From Danxiaibacter flavus (GTDB lineage: Bacteria; Bacteroidota; Bacteroidia; Chitinophagales; Chitinophagaceae), in assembly GCF_041060425.1 (NCBI RefSeq), contig NZ_JAULBC010000002.1, positions 868,001 to 932,000 on the forward strand: 64,000 nt of DNA, given 5' to 3'. The notes under the pieces were generated by a model. That model saw only the letters and a program-made list of their open reading frames with translations, did no database searches and had not been told where the DNA came from. Below, piece by piece: positions 53,703-63,561 of this stretch; the first letter of the stretch is position 1; every line of letters starts with the position of its first letter. Both the position numbers and the translations under genes were made by a program.

Positions 53703-54419
53703 CTACTTCTTCTGTCCCGCTTTTCTTAATTGCTGCAACAATGCACGCATGTCTTTAGGCAGTTCCGCTTCAAGCGTATAACTTTCTCCGTCAAGCTCAA
53801 ACTTCAACAGTGCTGAATGCAGCGCCAGTCTTGATAATATCGGCCTTTCTTCATCTTCCGATTTAGAAAGTTTGTAGTTGCGTTTAAGAGACGAAATAAA
53901 AACGGGCTCACCGTCACCATACAATTCGTCACATACAATACTATGACCAATATGCTGCATGTGTACACGGATCTGGTGTGTACGGCCGGTATGAATCTGG
54001 AATTTTATAAGAGAATACAATTTGAAACTCTCAACAACTTCATAATCTGTCAACGACGTCTTGCCCTTTGCATGCGTGATCATTTTTCCATTCTTGCCAG
54101 GATGTTCCATTATAGATGCATCAATGCTTCCTTTTTCCTGTTGCAGATGTCCATGAACAAGCCCGAGATAAAACTTCTCTACGTCACGGCCTTCAAATAA
54201 TTGAGAAAGCTGCTTATGAGTTTCTTCATCTTTTGCAAAAACAATTACGCCGCTGGTGTCTTTATCCAATCTGTGTACGGTGTAAATCGAACCATATTGC
54301 TGCAAAAGCAAATCTTTTAAAGATACTTCACTCTGCATCCTGTCCGGAACACTCAACAAACCAGCAGGCTTATTGATGGCAATAAAATGATCGTTTTCGA
54401 ATATTATATTAAGCTTCAT
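53703..54419 (-). CDS. RluA-family pseudouridine synthase
   Basis: RNA-modifying enzyme of 238 residues. The RluA catalytic motif HRLDKDTSG has catalytic Asp52. Other blocks are NDHFIAINKPAGLLSVP (9-25), FEGRDVEKFYLGLVHG, and IKFQIHTGRTHQIRVHMQHIGHSIVCDELYG. No N-terminal S4 domain is present, as in RluA/TruC-type members. Target (rRNA or tRNA) is undetermined. It follows the other pseudouridine synthase gene in the same direction, 95 bases downstream with a stutter repeat between. Confidence 0.92.
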   Translation of the reverse strand: MKLNIIFENDHFIAINKPAGLLSVPDRMQSEVSLKDLLLQQYGSIYTVHRLDKDTSGVIVFAKDEETHKQLSQLFEGRDVEKFYLGLVHGHLQQEKGSIDASIMEHPGKNGKMITHAKGKTSLTDYEVVESFKLYSLIKFQIHTGRTHQIRVHMQHIGHSIVCDELYGDGEPVFISSLKRNYKLSKSEDEERPILSRLALHSALLKFELDGESYTLEAELPKDMRALLQQLRKAGQKK

Positions 54420-54514
54420 TGATAATAGTCAATCGTGAATAGTCAATCGTGAAAATTCGGACAACGTCCTTTTTTGAAGAATAGTTTTAGGCTTTAAGCT
54501 TTGGGCTTTAGGCT

Positions 54515-55711
54515 TTAAGCTTTAGGCTTTGCGCTTTGAGCTTTCTTAATAAAGCTCTGGTTCATAAACTTCAACAACCTAACCTCTTTCTCGTTAAGGT
54601 AGCGCCATTTGCCGCGCTCTACATTTTTCTTGGTAAGATTTGCAAACATTACCCGGTCAAGATTTTTCACATTGTAACCCAGATGTTCAAATATGCGACG
54701 CACAATGCGGTTTCGTCCGCTGTGGATCTGCACACCTACAACATTCTTGTCACGCGCATCAACATAACCTACAGCATCAGCTTTAACCAAACCATCTTCC
54801 AGCTCAACTCCATCTAAAATGGCTTGTCCGTCGTTTTTAGCGAGCGGCTTGTCGAGCGTTACTTCGTAGATCTTTTTAACTTCAAAAGAAGGGTGCGTTA
54901 GTTTTTGCGCAAGCTCCCCATCATTGGTAATTAATAAAACACCAGTCGTGTTGCGGTCGAGGCGGCCAACAGGATATACCCGCTCGTTTGTTACTGCACC
55001 TTTAATCAGATCGAGCACAGTCTTGCGGCCTTGTGGATCATCGAGGGTAGTAATATAATCTTTGGGTTTGTTTAATAATATGTAGACAAGGTTCTTTTGA
55101 ATATGTACCAGTTTTCCTTTCACTTTCACTTTATCATCAGGCGAAACTTTAAAGCCAGGTTCATAAATTATATTGTTATTCACCTGCACTTTTCCTTCCT
55201 TCACCAATTCGGCTGCTTCCCTTCTCGCACACACACCTGCATGTGCTATATACTTGTTGAGCGGCATCTTCTCATCACCCAGCTTTTTCTGAATAAACGG
55301 AGCTCCGCCTGTTTTTGTTTCGGGGCTTTCTGCATGAGACCTTTTACCATCCCTCTTCAAAAACAATTTCTTGTCATTTCTTCCTTCAAAGGTTCCTTCT
55401 TCTTTTGCGGGTTTGTCGTTTCTCTTGTCAAAACGCGGCTCCTGTCCTCTTTTGCCAGCCTTTCCATTTTCACCAACGGTTCTGCCTTTATGTTTTGCCT
55501 GTCGTTCTTCACGCTTGGTTTTGTCTTCAGGCGACTCGATACCTCTTTGCTTATCAAGTTTCTTCTTGCGCATTTCTTCACCCTGCGCTCTCATATCAGC
55601 TTTGGCTTCCCTTTTTTCGCGGCGCATTGCTTCTTTGCGGCTCGCGTTATTAGGCTGAATAAACTTGTCAAATGCTTTTTTACTCATAGAATTGTATTTG
55701 CTGTTTTTCAA
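54515..55711 (-). CDS. RsuA/RluB-family pseudouridine synthase with long charged N-terminus
   Basis: A 398-residue protein. Residues 1-145 are extremely Lys/Arg/Glu-rich and low-complexity (KRGQEPRFDKRNDKPAKEEG). An S4 RNA-binding domain (PLNKYIAHAGVCARREAAEL) starts near 150. The catalytic domain has YPVGRLDRNTTGVLLITNDG with the catalytic Asp, then KKIYEVTLDKPL and IHSGRNRIVRRIFEHLGY. The likely target is 23S rRNA. Alternative start is Met9 at 55687. The extension is common in Bacteroidota RluB-like proteins and probably binds RNA non-specifically. Its opposite strand holds a long false ORF. Confidence 0.92.
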   Translation of the reverse strand: MKNSKYNSMSKKAFDKFIQPNNASRKEAMRREKREAKADMRAQGEEMRKKKLDKQRGIESPEDKTKREERQAKHKGRTVGENGKAGKRGQEPRFDKRNDKPAKEEGTFEGRNDKKLFLKRDGKRSHAESPETKTGGAPFIQKKLGDEKMPLNKYIAHAGVCARREAAELVKEGKVQVNNNIIYEPGFKVSPDDKVKVKGKLVHIQKNLVYILLNKPKDYITTLDDPQGRKTVLDLIKGAVTNERVYPVGRLDRNTTGVLLITNDGELAQKLTHPSFEVKKIYEVTLDKPLAKNDGQAILDGVELEDGLVKADAVGYVDARDKNVVGVQIHSGRNRIVRRIFEHLGYNVKNLDRVMFANLTKKNVERGKWRYLNEKEVRLLKFMNQSFIKKAQSAKPKA

Positions 55712-55813
55712 CAGTAGTTAAGTAACGTTGTACGTTTTAAATTATACGTTGTACGTTGTATAGTCAGAAGATTGCTGCGATGGCATTCTCAATTGTCCAT
55801 TTTCAATTGTCAA

Positions 55814-56878
55814 TTAAGCTAAAGCTTCCTCTCTTGTTTTATTCGCCAACTGTCCGCATGCTGCATCAATATCTTTACCCCGGCTTCTGCGTAAATGCGC
55901 ATTCACTTTGTGTGCCTCTAAGTATTGAATGAATTGTTGGGTTGATTCTTCATCCGGTTTAGTGAACTGGAATGCATCAATTGGATTGTACTCAATAATG
56001 TTTACGAGATCAGCAGGCACCTGCCTGTATATCTTTACCAGTTCCTCGGCGTCTTTCAGGCCATCATTGAGATCTTTGAAAAGAATATATTCGAAAGTTA
56101 TTTCGTTCTTGGTGTTCTTGTAGAAATAATTCAATGCTTCGATCAGTGCTTTAATATTATTGCTTTCATTAATCGGCATTATCTGGTTGCGTTTTTCATC
56201 GTTCGCCGCATGCAGTGATAAAGCCAGCTTAAATCTTACTTTATCATCACCCAGCTTTTTAATCATCTTCGCCACGCCCGCGGTTGAAACTGTTATACGC
56301 TTAGGGCTCATCGCAAGACCATCTTCCGCTGTAATGCGCTCGATCGCTTTCATCACATTGTTATAATTAAGCAACGGTTCCCCCATGCCCATGAAAACAA
56401 TGTTTGACAGCTTTTTATTATATGCTTTTTCCGCCTGTTGATTAATGAGTACTACTTCATCATAGATTTCGTCGAACGTCAGGTTACGTTTGCGATCCAT
56501 ATAACCAGTGGCGCAGAACTTACAGCTAAGGCTACAGCCTATTTGAGAAGAAACACAAGCGGTCTGACGGTTATCGGTAGGTATTAATACACCTTCCACC
56601 ATGTGACCGTCAAATGTTTTAAAACGGCTTTTAATGGTGCCATCCCCGCTATGTTGCGTTGTATTTACCAGTAATGCAGGCAGAGAAAAGTCTGAACCCA
56701 GCCTGGTTCTCAACTCTTTACTCAAATTGGTCATAGCCTCAAAACTATGGGCATGCTTCTGCCAAAGCCATTCATAGACCTGTTTGGCCCTGAATTTCTT
56801 ATCACCGATTTGTAAAAAGTATTCCTCAATTTCCGCGTAGGTTAAATGGCGGATATTCTTCTGCTGCGCGTCTGACAT
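55814..56878 (-). CDS. rlmN: 23S rRNA (adenine2503-C2)-methyltransferase RlmN
   Basis: Radical SAM methyltransferase that modifies A2503 of 23S rRNA and A37 of some tRNAs. With the ATG at 56878 (MSDAQQKNIRHL) it has 354 residues; the frame reaches 56893. The cluster motif is C115-x3-C119-x2-C122 in GCSLSCKFCATGYMDRKR. The second methylation cysteine is near 343 in DIDAACGQL. Other conserved parts are NIVFMGMGEPLLNY, KRITVSTAG and LALSLHAANDEKRNQIMP. Identification is secure. Confidence 0.96.
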   Translation of the reverse strand: MSDAQQKNIRHLTYAEIEEYFLQIGDKKFRAKQVYEWLWQKHAHSFEAMTNLSKELRTRLGSDFSLPALLVNTTQHSGDGTIKSRFKTFDGHMVEGVLIPTDNRQTACVSSQIGCSLSCKFCATGYMDRKRNLTFDEIYDEVVLINQQAEKAYNKKLSNIVFMGMGEPLLNYNNVMKAIERITAEDGLAMSPKRITVSTAGVAKMIKKLGDDKVRFKLALSLHAANDEKRNQIMPINESNNIKALIEALNYFYKNTKNEITFEYILFKDLNDGLKDAEELVKIYRQVPADLVNIIEYNPIDAFQFTKPDEESTQQFIQYLEAHKVNAHLRRSRGKDIDAACGQLANKTREEALA

Positions 56879-56893
56879 GGCGCAAAGGTACAA

Positions 56894-57203
56894 AAAAGTG
56901 GGGGATGTGGGGCGGGAATGAGGTATCAGACGTCAGGTATCAGGTTTGAGGGCTTAATGCTCCAAGACAGAAGTGTAGGCTAAAAGGGACTGAAATATGC
57001 ATCAGAAACGATATGCATAACCGCCTGTTTATGCTATTATAATTTTCTTCGCTCCAATAAACGTACAACGTACCACTTATAACGTAAAACTTTTCCGGAG
57101 CTTTTAGCTTCTCTCCTTTTCCTTATTTTTAACATGAAATATAACGTTTTAAAAGAACTAAGGCGCTGGCGTTGACGTTCAAGCTATTAATCTTAAAATA
57201 TCG
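56894..57203. repeat. Spacer with stutter repeats
   Basis: Contains aggtatcagacgtcaggtatcag at about 56930-56952 and an ACGTACAACGTA-type stutter at about 57058-57090 (read cgtacaacgtaccacttata). No gene is seen. The ATG-proximal 57130-57203 should include the promoter of the OmpA-family gene, but no good TAnnTTTG box is recognised. Confidence 0.55.
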
Positions 57204-59111
57204 ATGAAAAAACTTCTCTTACTCATATCTGTTCTTTTCGGCATATCATCGTTTGCTCAATATAATCCTGAAAATGTCAATAAAAAAGCGGTTGCAGCCT
57301 ATAATAGGGGGATTCAGGAACTACAAAATGGTCTTCCGGTAAAGGATGCGCTACCGTTATTAGAGAAAGCAGTTCAGTTAGACCCAAATTACATGGACGC
57401 CTATCTTTCTCTGGCCGGCGGCTACGCGGAGATTAGAGATTATTCAAAGTCCGTTGCCAATTACAAAAAAGCAAAAGACATTGACTCCAGCTATTTTAAA
57501 ATATTCTACCTGCCCTATGCAACCAGCCTTGCTGCATCAGGTCAGTTTAATGAGGCACTGGATGCGGTGAACCATTTCCTGGAAATACCCAACCTGAACG
57601 ACCGTAACAAGGCCAATGCTGAATACAAGAAAAAAACTTATGAGTTTGCGATAGATTATGCTTCAAAACATCCTGCAGACAACTATGTATTTGCGCCGAT
57701 TAATTTAGGAGACAGCATAAACACGCCCAGGCATGAGTATTATCCCTCCTTCACCATCGACGATAGCATTTTTGTTTTCACACAAAATGGCGGCGGCATT
57801 CGTGAGAACTTTATGGAAAGCAGGCTAATGGATAGCGGCTATCATAAAGCAAAATTGATTGAAGGCGACATTAACGTAGAACCATCCAAGGGCGCATTGA
57901 ATATTTCCCAGGATGGTGAATGGTTACTATTTGCAGGAAACTTTGCCAGGGGCTTCGGAAATTTTGATCTATACATTTCCTACAATACACCCACTGGTTG
58001 GAGCGAACCAACCAATCTGGGTCCTGCCATCAATACGGATTTTTGGGATAGCTCGCCAAGTTTGAGTCCGGATAAAAACACACTCTATTTCGCCAGTGAC
58101 AGACCCGGCGGTTATGGAGGCAAGGATTTGTATGTTAGCTACAGACAGCCAAACGGAAAATGGTCGCAGGCAGAAAACATGGGGCCGAATATTAACACAA
58201 AGGGCGATGAATTGGCGCCATTTATCCATGCCGATAATCAGACTTTATATTTTACCAGCAGCGGTCTGCCCGGATACGGCAGCTTCGACATTTTTGTTAC
58301 ACGTAAAGGTGCCGACGGAAAATGGGGCGTACCCGAAAATATCGGTTATCCGGTAAATACGGTTGACAACGAAGGCAGTCTTTTCATCGCTTCAGATGGC
58401 GTTACCGGTTATTTTGCTGCCGACAGAGCTGACTCGCGTGGCGGGCTCGATCTGTATAAGTTTAAGCTGAGGGCAGATATTCGTCCTGCAAAAACATTGT
58501 ACGTGCAGGGTTATGTTACAGACGCAACAACGCAAAAAGGAATCCCATGTTCTGTTGATCTGTTTGATGATAAAACACAACAACCGGTAACACATTTGCA
58601 AACCGATGAAACAGGGTTTTATTTTGTAACGCTGCCTGTAAACAAGGACTATACATTTGTGGTGAACCGCAAAGGATACCTGTTTTACAGCGATGTATTT
58701 GCCTTGGCAACCAAGCCTTCTGATAGTACATATAAAAAGAATATCAGTCTGCAGCCAATTGCCGTGAACTCTTCTGTCACGCTTAAGAACATCCAGTTTG
58801 AAACAAACTCATACAAACTTCAGCCGGTTAGTATTATCGAGCTGAACAAGCTGGTGCAGTTATTAAAAGACAATGAAACGGTAAAAGTGCAGATCAACGG
58901 CCATACAGATAACACCGGTACTCCGGCACAAAACATGCAACTATCACTTAACCGTGCTAAAGCCGTTGTTGAATACCTGGTATCAAACGGCATCGATGCC
59001 AAACGTCTTGCTGCAAAAGGCTTTGGCGAAACCAAACCTATTGCAGACAACAATACCGAGGAAGGCAAAGCTGCGAACAGGAGAACGGAGTTCGTAATAA
59101 CGTCTATTTAA
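57204..59111 (+). CDS. OmpA-family protein with TPR, PD40 propeller and regulatory-like domain (PorE-like architecture)
   Basis: Outer-envelope protein of 635 residues. It has a signal peptide (ends SSFAQ), TPR repeats about 25-165, and a PD40/WD40-like propeller about 175-430 with repeated SPSLSPDKNTLYFASDRPGG-type blades. A carboxypeptidase-regulatory-like domain lies about 435-525 (YVQGYVTDATTQKGIPCSV). The C-terminal OmpA peptidoglycan-binding domain has INGHTDNTGTPAQNMQLS and LNRAKAVVEYL. The domain order equals that of PorE of the type IX secretion system. Unlike PorE, it has no lipobox cysteine. Bacteroidota carry several paralogues of this kind, so the T9SS role is uncertain. Confidence 0.85.
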   Translation: MKKLLLLISVLFGISSFAQYNPENVNKKAVAAYNRGIQELQNGLPVKDALPLLEKAVQLDPNYMDAYLSLAGGYAEIRDYSKSVANYKKAKDIDSSYFKIFYLPYATSLAASGQFNEALDAVNHFLEIPNLNDRNKANAEYKKKTYEFAIDYASKHPADNYVFAPINLGDSINTPRHEYYPSFTIDDSIFVFTQNGGGIRENFMESRLMDSGYHKAKLIEGDINVEPSKGALNISQDGEWLLFAGNFARGFGNFDLYISYNTPTGWSEPTNLGPAINTDFWDSSPSLSPDKNTLYFASDRPGGYGGKDLYVSYRQPNGKWSQAENMGPNINTKGDELAPFIHADNQTLYFTSSGLPGYGSFDIFVTRKGADGKWGVPENIGYPVNTVDNEGSLFIASDGVTGYFAADRADSRGGLDLYKFKLRADIRPAKTLYVQGYVTDATTQKGIPCSVDLFDDKTQQPVTHLQTDETGFYFVTLPVNKDYTFVVNRKGYLFYSDVFALATKPSDSTYKKNISLQPIAVNSSVTLKNIQFETNSYKLQPVSIIELNKLVQLLKDNETVKVQINGHTDNTGTPAQNMQLSLNRAKAVVEYLVSNGIDAKRLAAKGFGETKPIADNNTEEGKAANRRTEFVITSI

Positions 59112-59291
59112 TGGACAATTGAAAGTTGACAATTGAAAATGGGAGGCAATGGCTGATTTCGGATTTGAGGATGACTGATTTGCAAAGGTGCAGGACGCAT
59201 TACAAATTCAACCACCAAATATTTCCAATCTCATTTCGTACCTACTTATGTGAAAAGTATTTGAGAAGAACTAATTTTTGAACTTATTTGT

Positions 59292-59708
59292 ATGACGGAA
59301 ACTGAGTCCTTAGAGCTATTAAAATATCATGGCTATAATCACGAAGATTTAGAGAATATTAAAACAAAACAAGGATTTCTTGGAATGTTGAGGCCATTTC
59401 AAGGCTCGTTATATGAAAAAAATTTCCATGAAGTAATGTCAATTTTGAGGACATTAAGCTATCACTTTAGAGATTCTCATATCAACAGACAAGTCATTTC
59501 TTCTTTTTGGAGCATTTGCTACTTCACAAGGTCTTGGGCACTCGATGAAGGAGGAATGCTGAGAAGAAACAAGCTTTTGAGTAATGAGCAGATTGAGCAA
59601 TTGTCATCCTGGATTGACTGCATTTCAGCAACCATCAATAATCTGCTAAATGATATAGATGTAGATCAAGCCTTTGAATCATATGAACTTTATTTAAAAA
59701 AAGGATAA
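59292..59708 (+). CDS. Hypothetical small cytoplasmic protein
   Basis: I do not recognise a family for this 138-residue protein. It is soluble, without signal peptide, and mostly helical, with SILRTLSYHFRDSHINRQVISSFWS and an acidic C-terminal helix (NLLNDIDVDQAFESYELYL). It lies convergent with dinB, with only 4 bases between stop codons. The surrounding 59112-59291 spacer has TCAATTG-type stutters. Coding status is supported by length, codon pattern and lack of a competing frame. Confidence 0.65.
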   Translation: MTETESLELLKYHGYNHEDLENIKTKQGFLGMLRPFQGSLYEKNFHEVMSILRTLSYHFRDSHINRQVISSFWSICYFTRSWALDEGGMLRRNKLLSNEQIEQLSSWIDCISATINNLLNDIDVDQAFESYELYLKKG

Positions 59709-59712
59709 AAAT

Positions 59713-60882
59713 TTAACTCTCCCGGTCGTTGTCGCGAATTGTCCGGGCTTTTTTGAGAGCACTGCGACCGAATTTATTTTTAACATCATCAATTGCCTTA
59801 TAGAGATTGGTCTTTTTCTCAGCATCGTCAAACAAACTGCCTTGAACGGCGTGATTGGTGAGTTCGCTTAACCGCACGCCCAGCAACCTAACGGGGGTGC
59901 CTTTGCGATATAGTTTGTGAAAGAGATCTTTTGCAACAACGATCAATTCATCATCCCGGAATGTATAGTCGATGGACACCTGGCGGCTCGTGGTTTCAAA
60001 ATTGGGATAACGTATTTTAACAGTGACGCAACCGGCAAGTTTTTCATCCTGGCGCAGTTCATACGCTATTTTTTCTGTCAGCCGAACCAATTCACTCAGA
60101 AGAAAAGTAACATCTGCGGTATTTTCATGAAAAGTATTTTCAGAGGAAATGGACTTTGCTTCATGATAAGGCTGCACAATTCCGTCATGCTTTCCATGTG
60201 CCTTATGCCAAAGCTCGATGCCATAGTTACCGAAATTAGTTTCCATGAATTGCTCGGAAGTCTTTACAATGTCCCCGATTGTTAGAATACCGGCAGCCTG
60301 TAGTGCGGCGTAGGTTTGCTTACCAACACCTGGGATCTTGCTGACCTTAAGGGGCGCCAAAAACATTTGTTCCATTCCAGGTTGAACAAAAATGTAGCCA
60401 TTGGGTTTTGCTTCGTCAGTCGCAATTTTTGCAATCAGCTTATTGGTCGCCAAACCAAATGATATTGGTAACTGTGTTTGATCGATGATTTCTTTGCGAA
60501 GTTCTATGGTCCACTGATAAGGATCGAAATATTTATCCATTCCGGTAAGATCAACGTAAAACTCATCTATAGAAGCTTTTTCAAACAAAGGTGCTTTTGC
60601 CGCAATAATTTCCGTTACCCAACGGGAATATTTGCTATAGTCACTCCGTGTTCCCTGTAGCAAAATTGCTTGCGGGCAAAGCTTCATGGCCTGCTTCATC
60701 GGCATGGCACTATGAACGCCAAACTTGCGCGCTTCGTAACTGCAGGTCGTTACAACTCCCCTGTCCCTTGATCCGCCTACAATTACAGGCAATCCTTTCA
60801 GCGACGGGTTGTTCAACAACTCAACGCTTACAAAGAAAGAATCCAGGTCAAAATGGGCAATATAACGTTGCTTTTTACTCAT
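59713..60882 (-). CDS. dinB: DNA polymerase IV (DinB, Y-family)
   Basis: Translesion polymerase of 389 residues from the ATG at 60882 (MSKKQRYIAHFDLDSF); the frame reaches 60891. Y-family motifs are FDLDSFFVSVE (catalytic Asp pair), GSRDRGVVTTCSYEARKFGVHS, SIDEFYVDLTG with the catalytic Asp-Glu, and the HhH part VSKIPGVGKQTYAALQAAGI. The little-finger domain follows near 235-350. The C-terminus lacks an obvious beta-clamp motif in the last residues (ARTIRDNDRES); one may be upstream. It is involved in damage tolerance. Confidence 0.95.
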   Translation of the reverse strand: MSKKQRYIAHFDLDSFFVSVELLNNPSLKGLPVIVGGSRDRGVVTTCSYEARKFGVHSAMPMKQAMKLCPQAILLQGTRSDYSKYSRWVTEIIAAKAPLFEKASIDEFYVDLTGMDKYFDPYQWTIELRKEIIDQTQLPISFGLATNKLIAKIATDEAKPNGYIFVQPGMEQMFLAPLKVSKIPGVGKQTYAALQAAGILTIGDIVKTSEQFMETNFGNYGIELWHKAHGKHDGIVQPYHEAKSISSENTFHENTADVTFLLSELVRLTEKIAYELRQDEKLAGCVTVKIRYPNFETTSRQVSIDYTFRDDELIVVAKDLFHKLYRKGTPVRLLGVRLSELTNHAVQGSLFDDAEKKTNLYKAIDDVKNKFGRSALKKARTIRDNDRES

Positions 60883-61146
60883 GAAATACAAAGATAGCGG
60901 TTAGCTATCAGCTGTCAGATATCAGCTATCAGCTATCAGCCAGCTGTTTGATTTTAAATAGGTTAATTTCACGCAACGTACGCAAAGAGGCGGCGACGCG
61001 GCGAAAAGTTGTACGTTTTTAGTTGTACGTTATACGTTTAATAGCTTCGATATTTTACAACTTTGTGCTTCTTTGTGTCCATCGTGTCTTTGTGGTTCAA
61101 AAAACCGTGTTTCTCAGTGCCGTCCGTGCCTCCGTGGTTCAAACAA
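60883..61146. repeat. Spacer with three stutter-repeat families
   Basis: Contains agctatcagctgtcagatat at about 60900-60942, acgtacgcaaagaggcggcg and gttgtacgtttttagttgta at about 60970-61045, and the ctttgtgtccatcgtgtctt-type words at about 61065-61143. The last are the same family as in the 31980-32560 array. No gene is seen. Confidence 0.6.
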
Positions 61147-63396
61147 CTACGCGGCTTTTTCCAGTTTTTTCAATACGTTGATCTCGTCGCGCACAATTGT
61201 ATTGATGAGCTTAAATTGCTCGGCGATAGTTTTTAGATCTGACAGTGCCCGGCGAACAGTCATATCGCCTTCTCCATGACCTGTTTCTACCTCGCGGATC
61301 CGCTGTTCCAGCAAATCATTTACCCGGCGCATTACCGGAGATTCCAGGCTTTCAGCTTCGGTCAACACAACATCTTTATGCTCAGCAAGCTGAATAGAAA
61401 GATCCATTTGATCGCTAACCTTTTCAATCAACGGTTCAAAATCTGCCGAAGCATATTTATTCTTCGTCCGTTGCGCATAATAGGAAAGCGATGCTATGTA
61501 AGAGGTTAAAATATGATTACTTGCCACCAGCTGGTGGTAGTATGACAGATTTTTTTGCTGCGCTTTTGGTTCGGAAAGGATCTTCTGAAAATTATCAGAG
61601 AGGTTGGCCAATGCCACAAATGCTTCTTTACGGGCCGGCTTAAAATCTACAGGTTCGGCGCCAGTGTATAATTTCGTAACCGCATCAAAATACTTTTTAT
61701 TGGCCTGAAGCATGGCAACAAGATATTGTTCAATCTGCCCGCGCTCCCAGGAGGGAAATACAAACAGTGCATAAAAGAATGCTATGGCAGATCCGATGGA
61801 TGTATCAATCATCCTGTCTTTGATCACAGAACTGAAATCATTACTGCTTAAAAAGTGAAAGCTTACCAACACGTAAACCGTTATTCCTGCTGTCCCGATA
61901 AAATAATTGAGTTTGATAAAACTGTAAGAGAGGATCATTGCGATGATCATTATGATAGCAAGAGCAGTAGTGTCCTTGATAAAGTACAAAACTACAAAGC
62001 CGATAATCACTCCCACAATTGTGCCCAACAAACGATGGATGTTCCGCTGTCTCGTAAGGCTGTATGCCGGCTTCATGATCGTGATGATGGTCAGCAGGAT
62101 CCAATAGCCATGACCGATCGGAAACAACAGGGATATAATGTAACCGGTAAGCATTGCCAACGTTACCCTTAACGCGTGCCTGAAATGATTTGATTTTAAA
62201 CTAAGGTTCTCCAGGAGTAGCATCGGGTTAATTTCTGTTCGCTGAACGGCGGCATCCGGCTTTAACTCCGAAACCCATTTGCGTGCAGCTTTTTTATCGT
62301 TTTCCGCAAAGCTGCGCAACCGCTTTATTCTTTCGGCAACATCCTGTATGCTGTATAAAATTTGTCTGAGCCTGATGAACTTGCTGATATTGGTTGAATT
62401 CAATTCCTGTTTTCTTAACGCTACAAATGCATTTACGGCATCCTGCACTTTTTCCTCCATTTCTTTCGGTTCGCCTAAAGAAATACCACTTTGCACCGCA
62501 AGTCCGATTTCAAACAGTTCTTCGGCCATCGCATCAATGCAATCATAGTATTTATTCAGCATGCCCGTATCATCCAGTTCCTTATGAAGCTCTTCATAAT
62601 CCTGCTGGGATGTCATTACGCTTTCCATCAGGTCCACGCTATCCAGGAACATCATCATCAATGACCTGCCGCGCACCGTAGACTCTTCAATAATGCGCCT
62701 GGTTTTAAACAGCATTTCGCGCAAGTCTTCCTGGTGCTGGTGAATCTTTACCTGCAGGCTGATCATCTGGTTGTAGAGCGCGTTATAATTAGGATCCTTT
62801 TTATAAAAAAGCGATTTAAGATGAAGGTAGTTGGAGATCTCTGTAAGACTTTCACCCAACAGTTGCTGTATAAACATGTATGGTCGCAAAGTATTCAGCA
62901 ACATACTTAACAGCGCATACCATACCCCGCCGATCGAAAAGTATAAGCATGTCTGCCAGAGGTTCGAACCCTGCATGTGGCCATCCACATTAAAAGTAAA
63001 TGCAACCAGAGCAATTAAACCGATCGAAGAAACCCTGTTTCCATATACGCCGATCAGGGAAAAAAACATCCCAAAAACGATAATGCAGATAATGGTTAAC
63101 GTTGGACTTGTATGAACTATGCCTGTAACCAGCAAAACAAGCACGTTAATAATGAGACTGGCAATAAGACTATTTCTCCGGTGATGTTCAGGGCCGGGGC
63201 TATCTGTAAGGCTCACACACAATGCCCCCAAGGGCAATGCGATCATCGTTTGCAACAGGCCAAAACGGTTAAGAATGATTGCAGGAATAATAACGCCTGC
63301 GGTGATTCTGACGCCGCTGTATAAATATTGGCTGGTGATAAATTTCCGTAGTTCTCTGCTATAATCCAGGCTTTTCAATCCTTTGCTTAATCCCAT
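61147..63396 (-). CDS. FUSC-family (YccS/YhfK-like) inner-membrane protein
   Basis: Membrane protein of about 749 residues. The ATG at 63396 (MGLSKGLKSLDYSRELRKF) is preferred over the frame start at 63447. Two sets of about five hydrophobic segments are visible, near 30-160 and 380-510, each followed by a soluble helical part. The repeat of GYWILLTIITIMKPAYSLTRQRNIHRLLGTIVG is the FUSC signature. Related proteins export aromatic acids or are of unknown role. The function here cannot be specified. It is a monocistronic gene on the minus strand. Confidence 0.88.
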   Translation of the reverse strand: MGLSKGLKSLDYSRELRKFITSQYLYSGVRITAGVIIPAIILNRFGLLQTMIALPLGALCVSLTDSPGPEHHRRNSLIASLIINVLVLLVTGIVHTSPTLTIICIIVFGMFFSLIGVYGNRVSSIGLIALVAFTFNVDGHMQGSNLWQTCLYFSIGGVWYALLSMLLNTLRPYMFIQQLLGESLTEISNYLHLKSLFYKKDPNYNALYNQMISLQVKIHQHQEDLREMLFKTRRIIEESTVRGRSLMMMFLDSVDLMESVMTSQQDYEELHKELDDTGMLNKYYDCIDAMAEELFEIGLAVQSGISLGEPKEMEEKVQDAVNAFVALRKQELNSTNISKFIRLRQILYSIQDVAERIKRLRSFAENDKKAARKWVSELKPDAAVQRTEINPMLLLENLSLKSNHFRHALRVTLAMLTGYIISLLFPIGHGYWILLTIITIMKPAYSLTRQRNIHRLLGTIVGVIIGFVVLYFIKDTTALAIIMIIAMILSYSFIKLNYFIGTAGITVYVLVSFHFLSSNDFSSVIKDRMIDTSIGSAIAFFYALFVFPSWERGQIEQYLVAMLQANKKYFDAVTKLYTGAEPVDFKPARKEAFVALANLSDNFQKILSEPKAQQKNLSYYHQLVASNHILTSYIASLSYYAQRTKNKYASADFEPLIEKVSDQMDLSIQLAEHKDVVLTEAESLESPVMRRVNDLLEQRIREVETGHGEGDMTVRRALSDLKTIAEQFKLINTIVRDEINVLKKLEKAA

Positions 63397-63561
63397 ACCA
63401 AAAACGTTGAATGTATACGAAGATACAATGTAATATACTTGAGACAAGAATACCGTAAACTGCCTTAAAAATTAAGGGTGATTTGTATTTTTTTTTAACG
63501 AGAATTTCATTCGCATTAGTCAAACTTTATATGTAATGTTGTAATATAAACACCACCCCCA

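Noticed and set aside
55097..55717. 206-codon plus-strand frame and others beside it
   Set aside because: Antisense of the Lys/Arg/Glu-rich low-complexity part of the RluB-like gene, which leaves reverse frames open by composition.
61855..62172. 105-codon plus-strand frame inside the FUSC gene
   Set aside because: Antisense of a membrane-protein gene; no recognisable feature.
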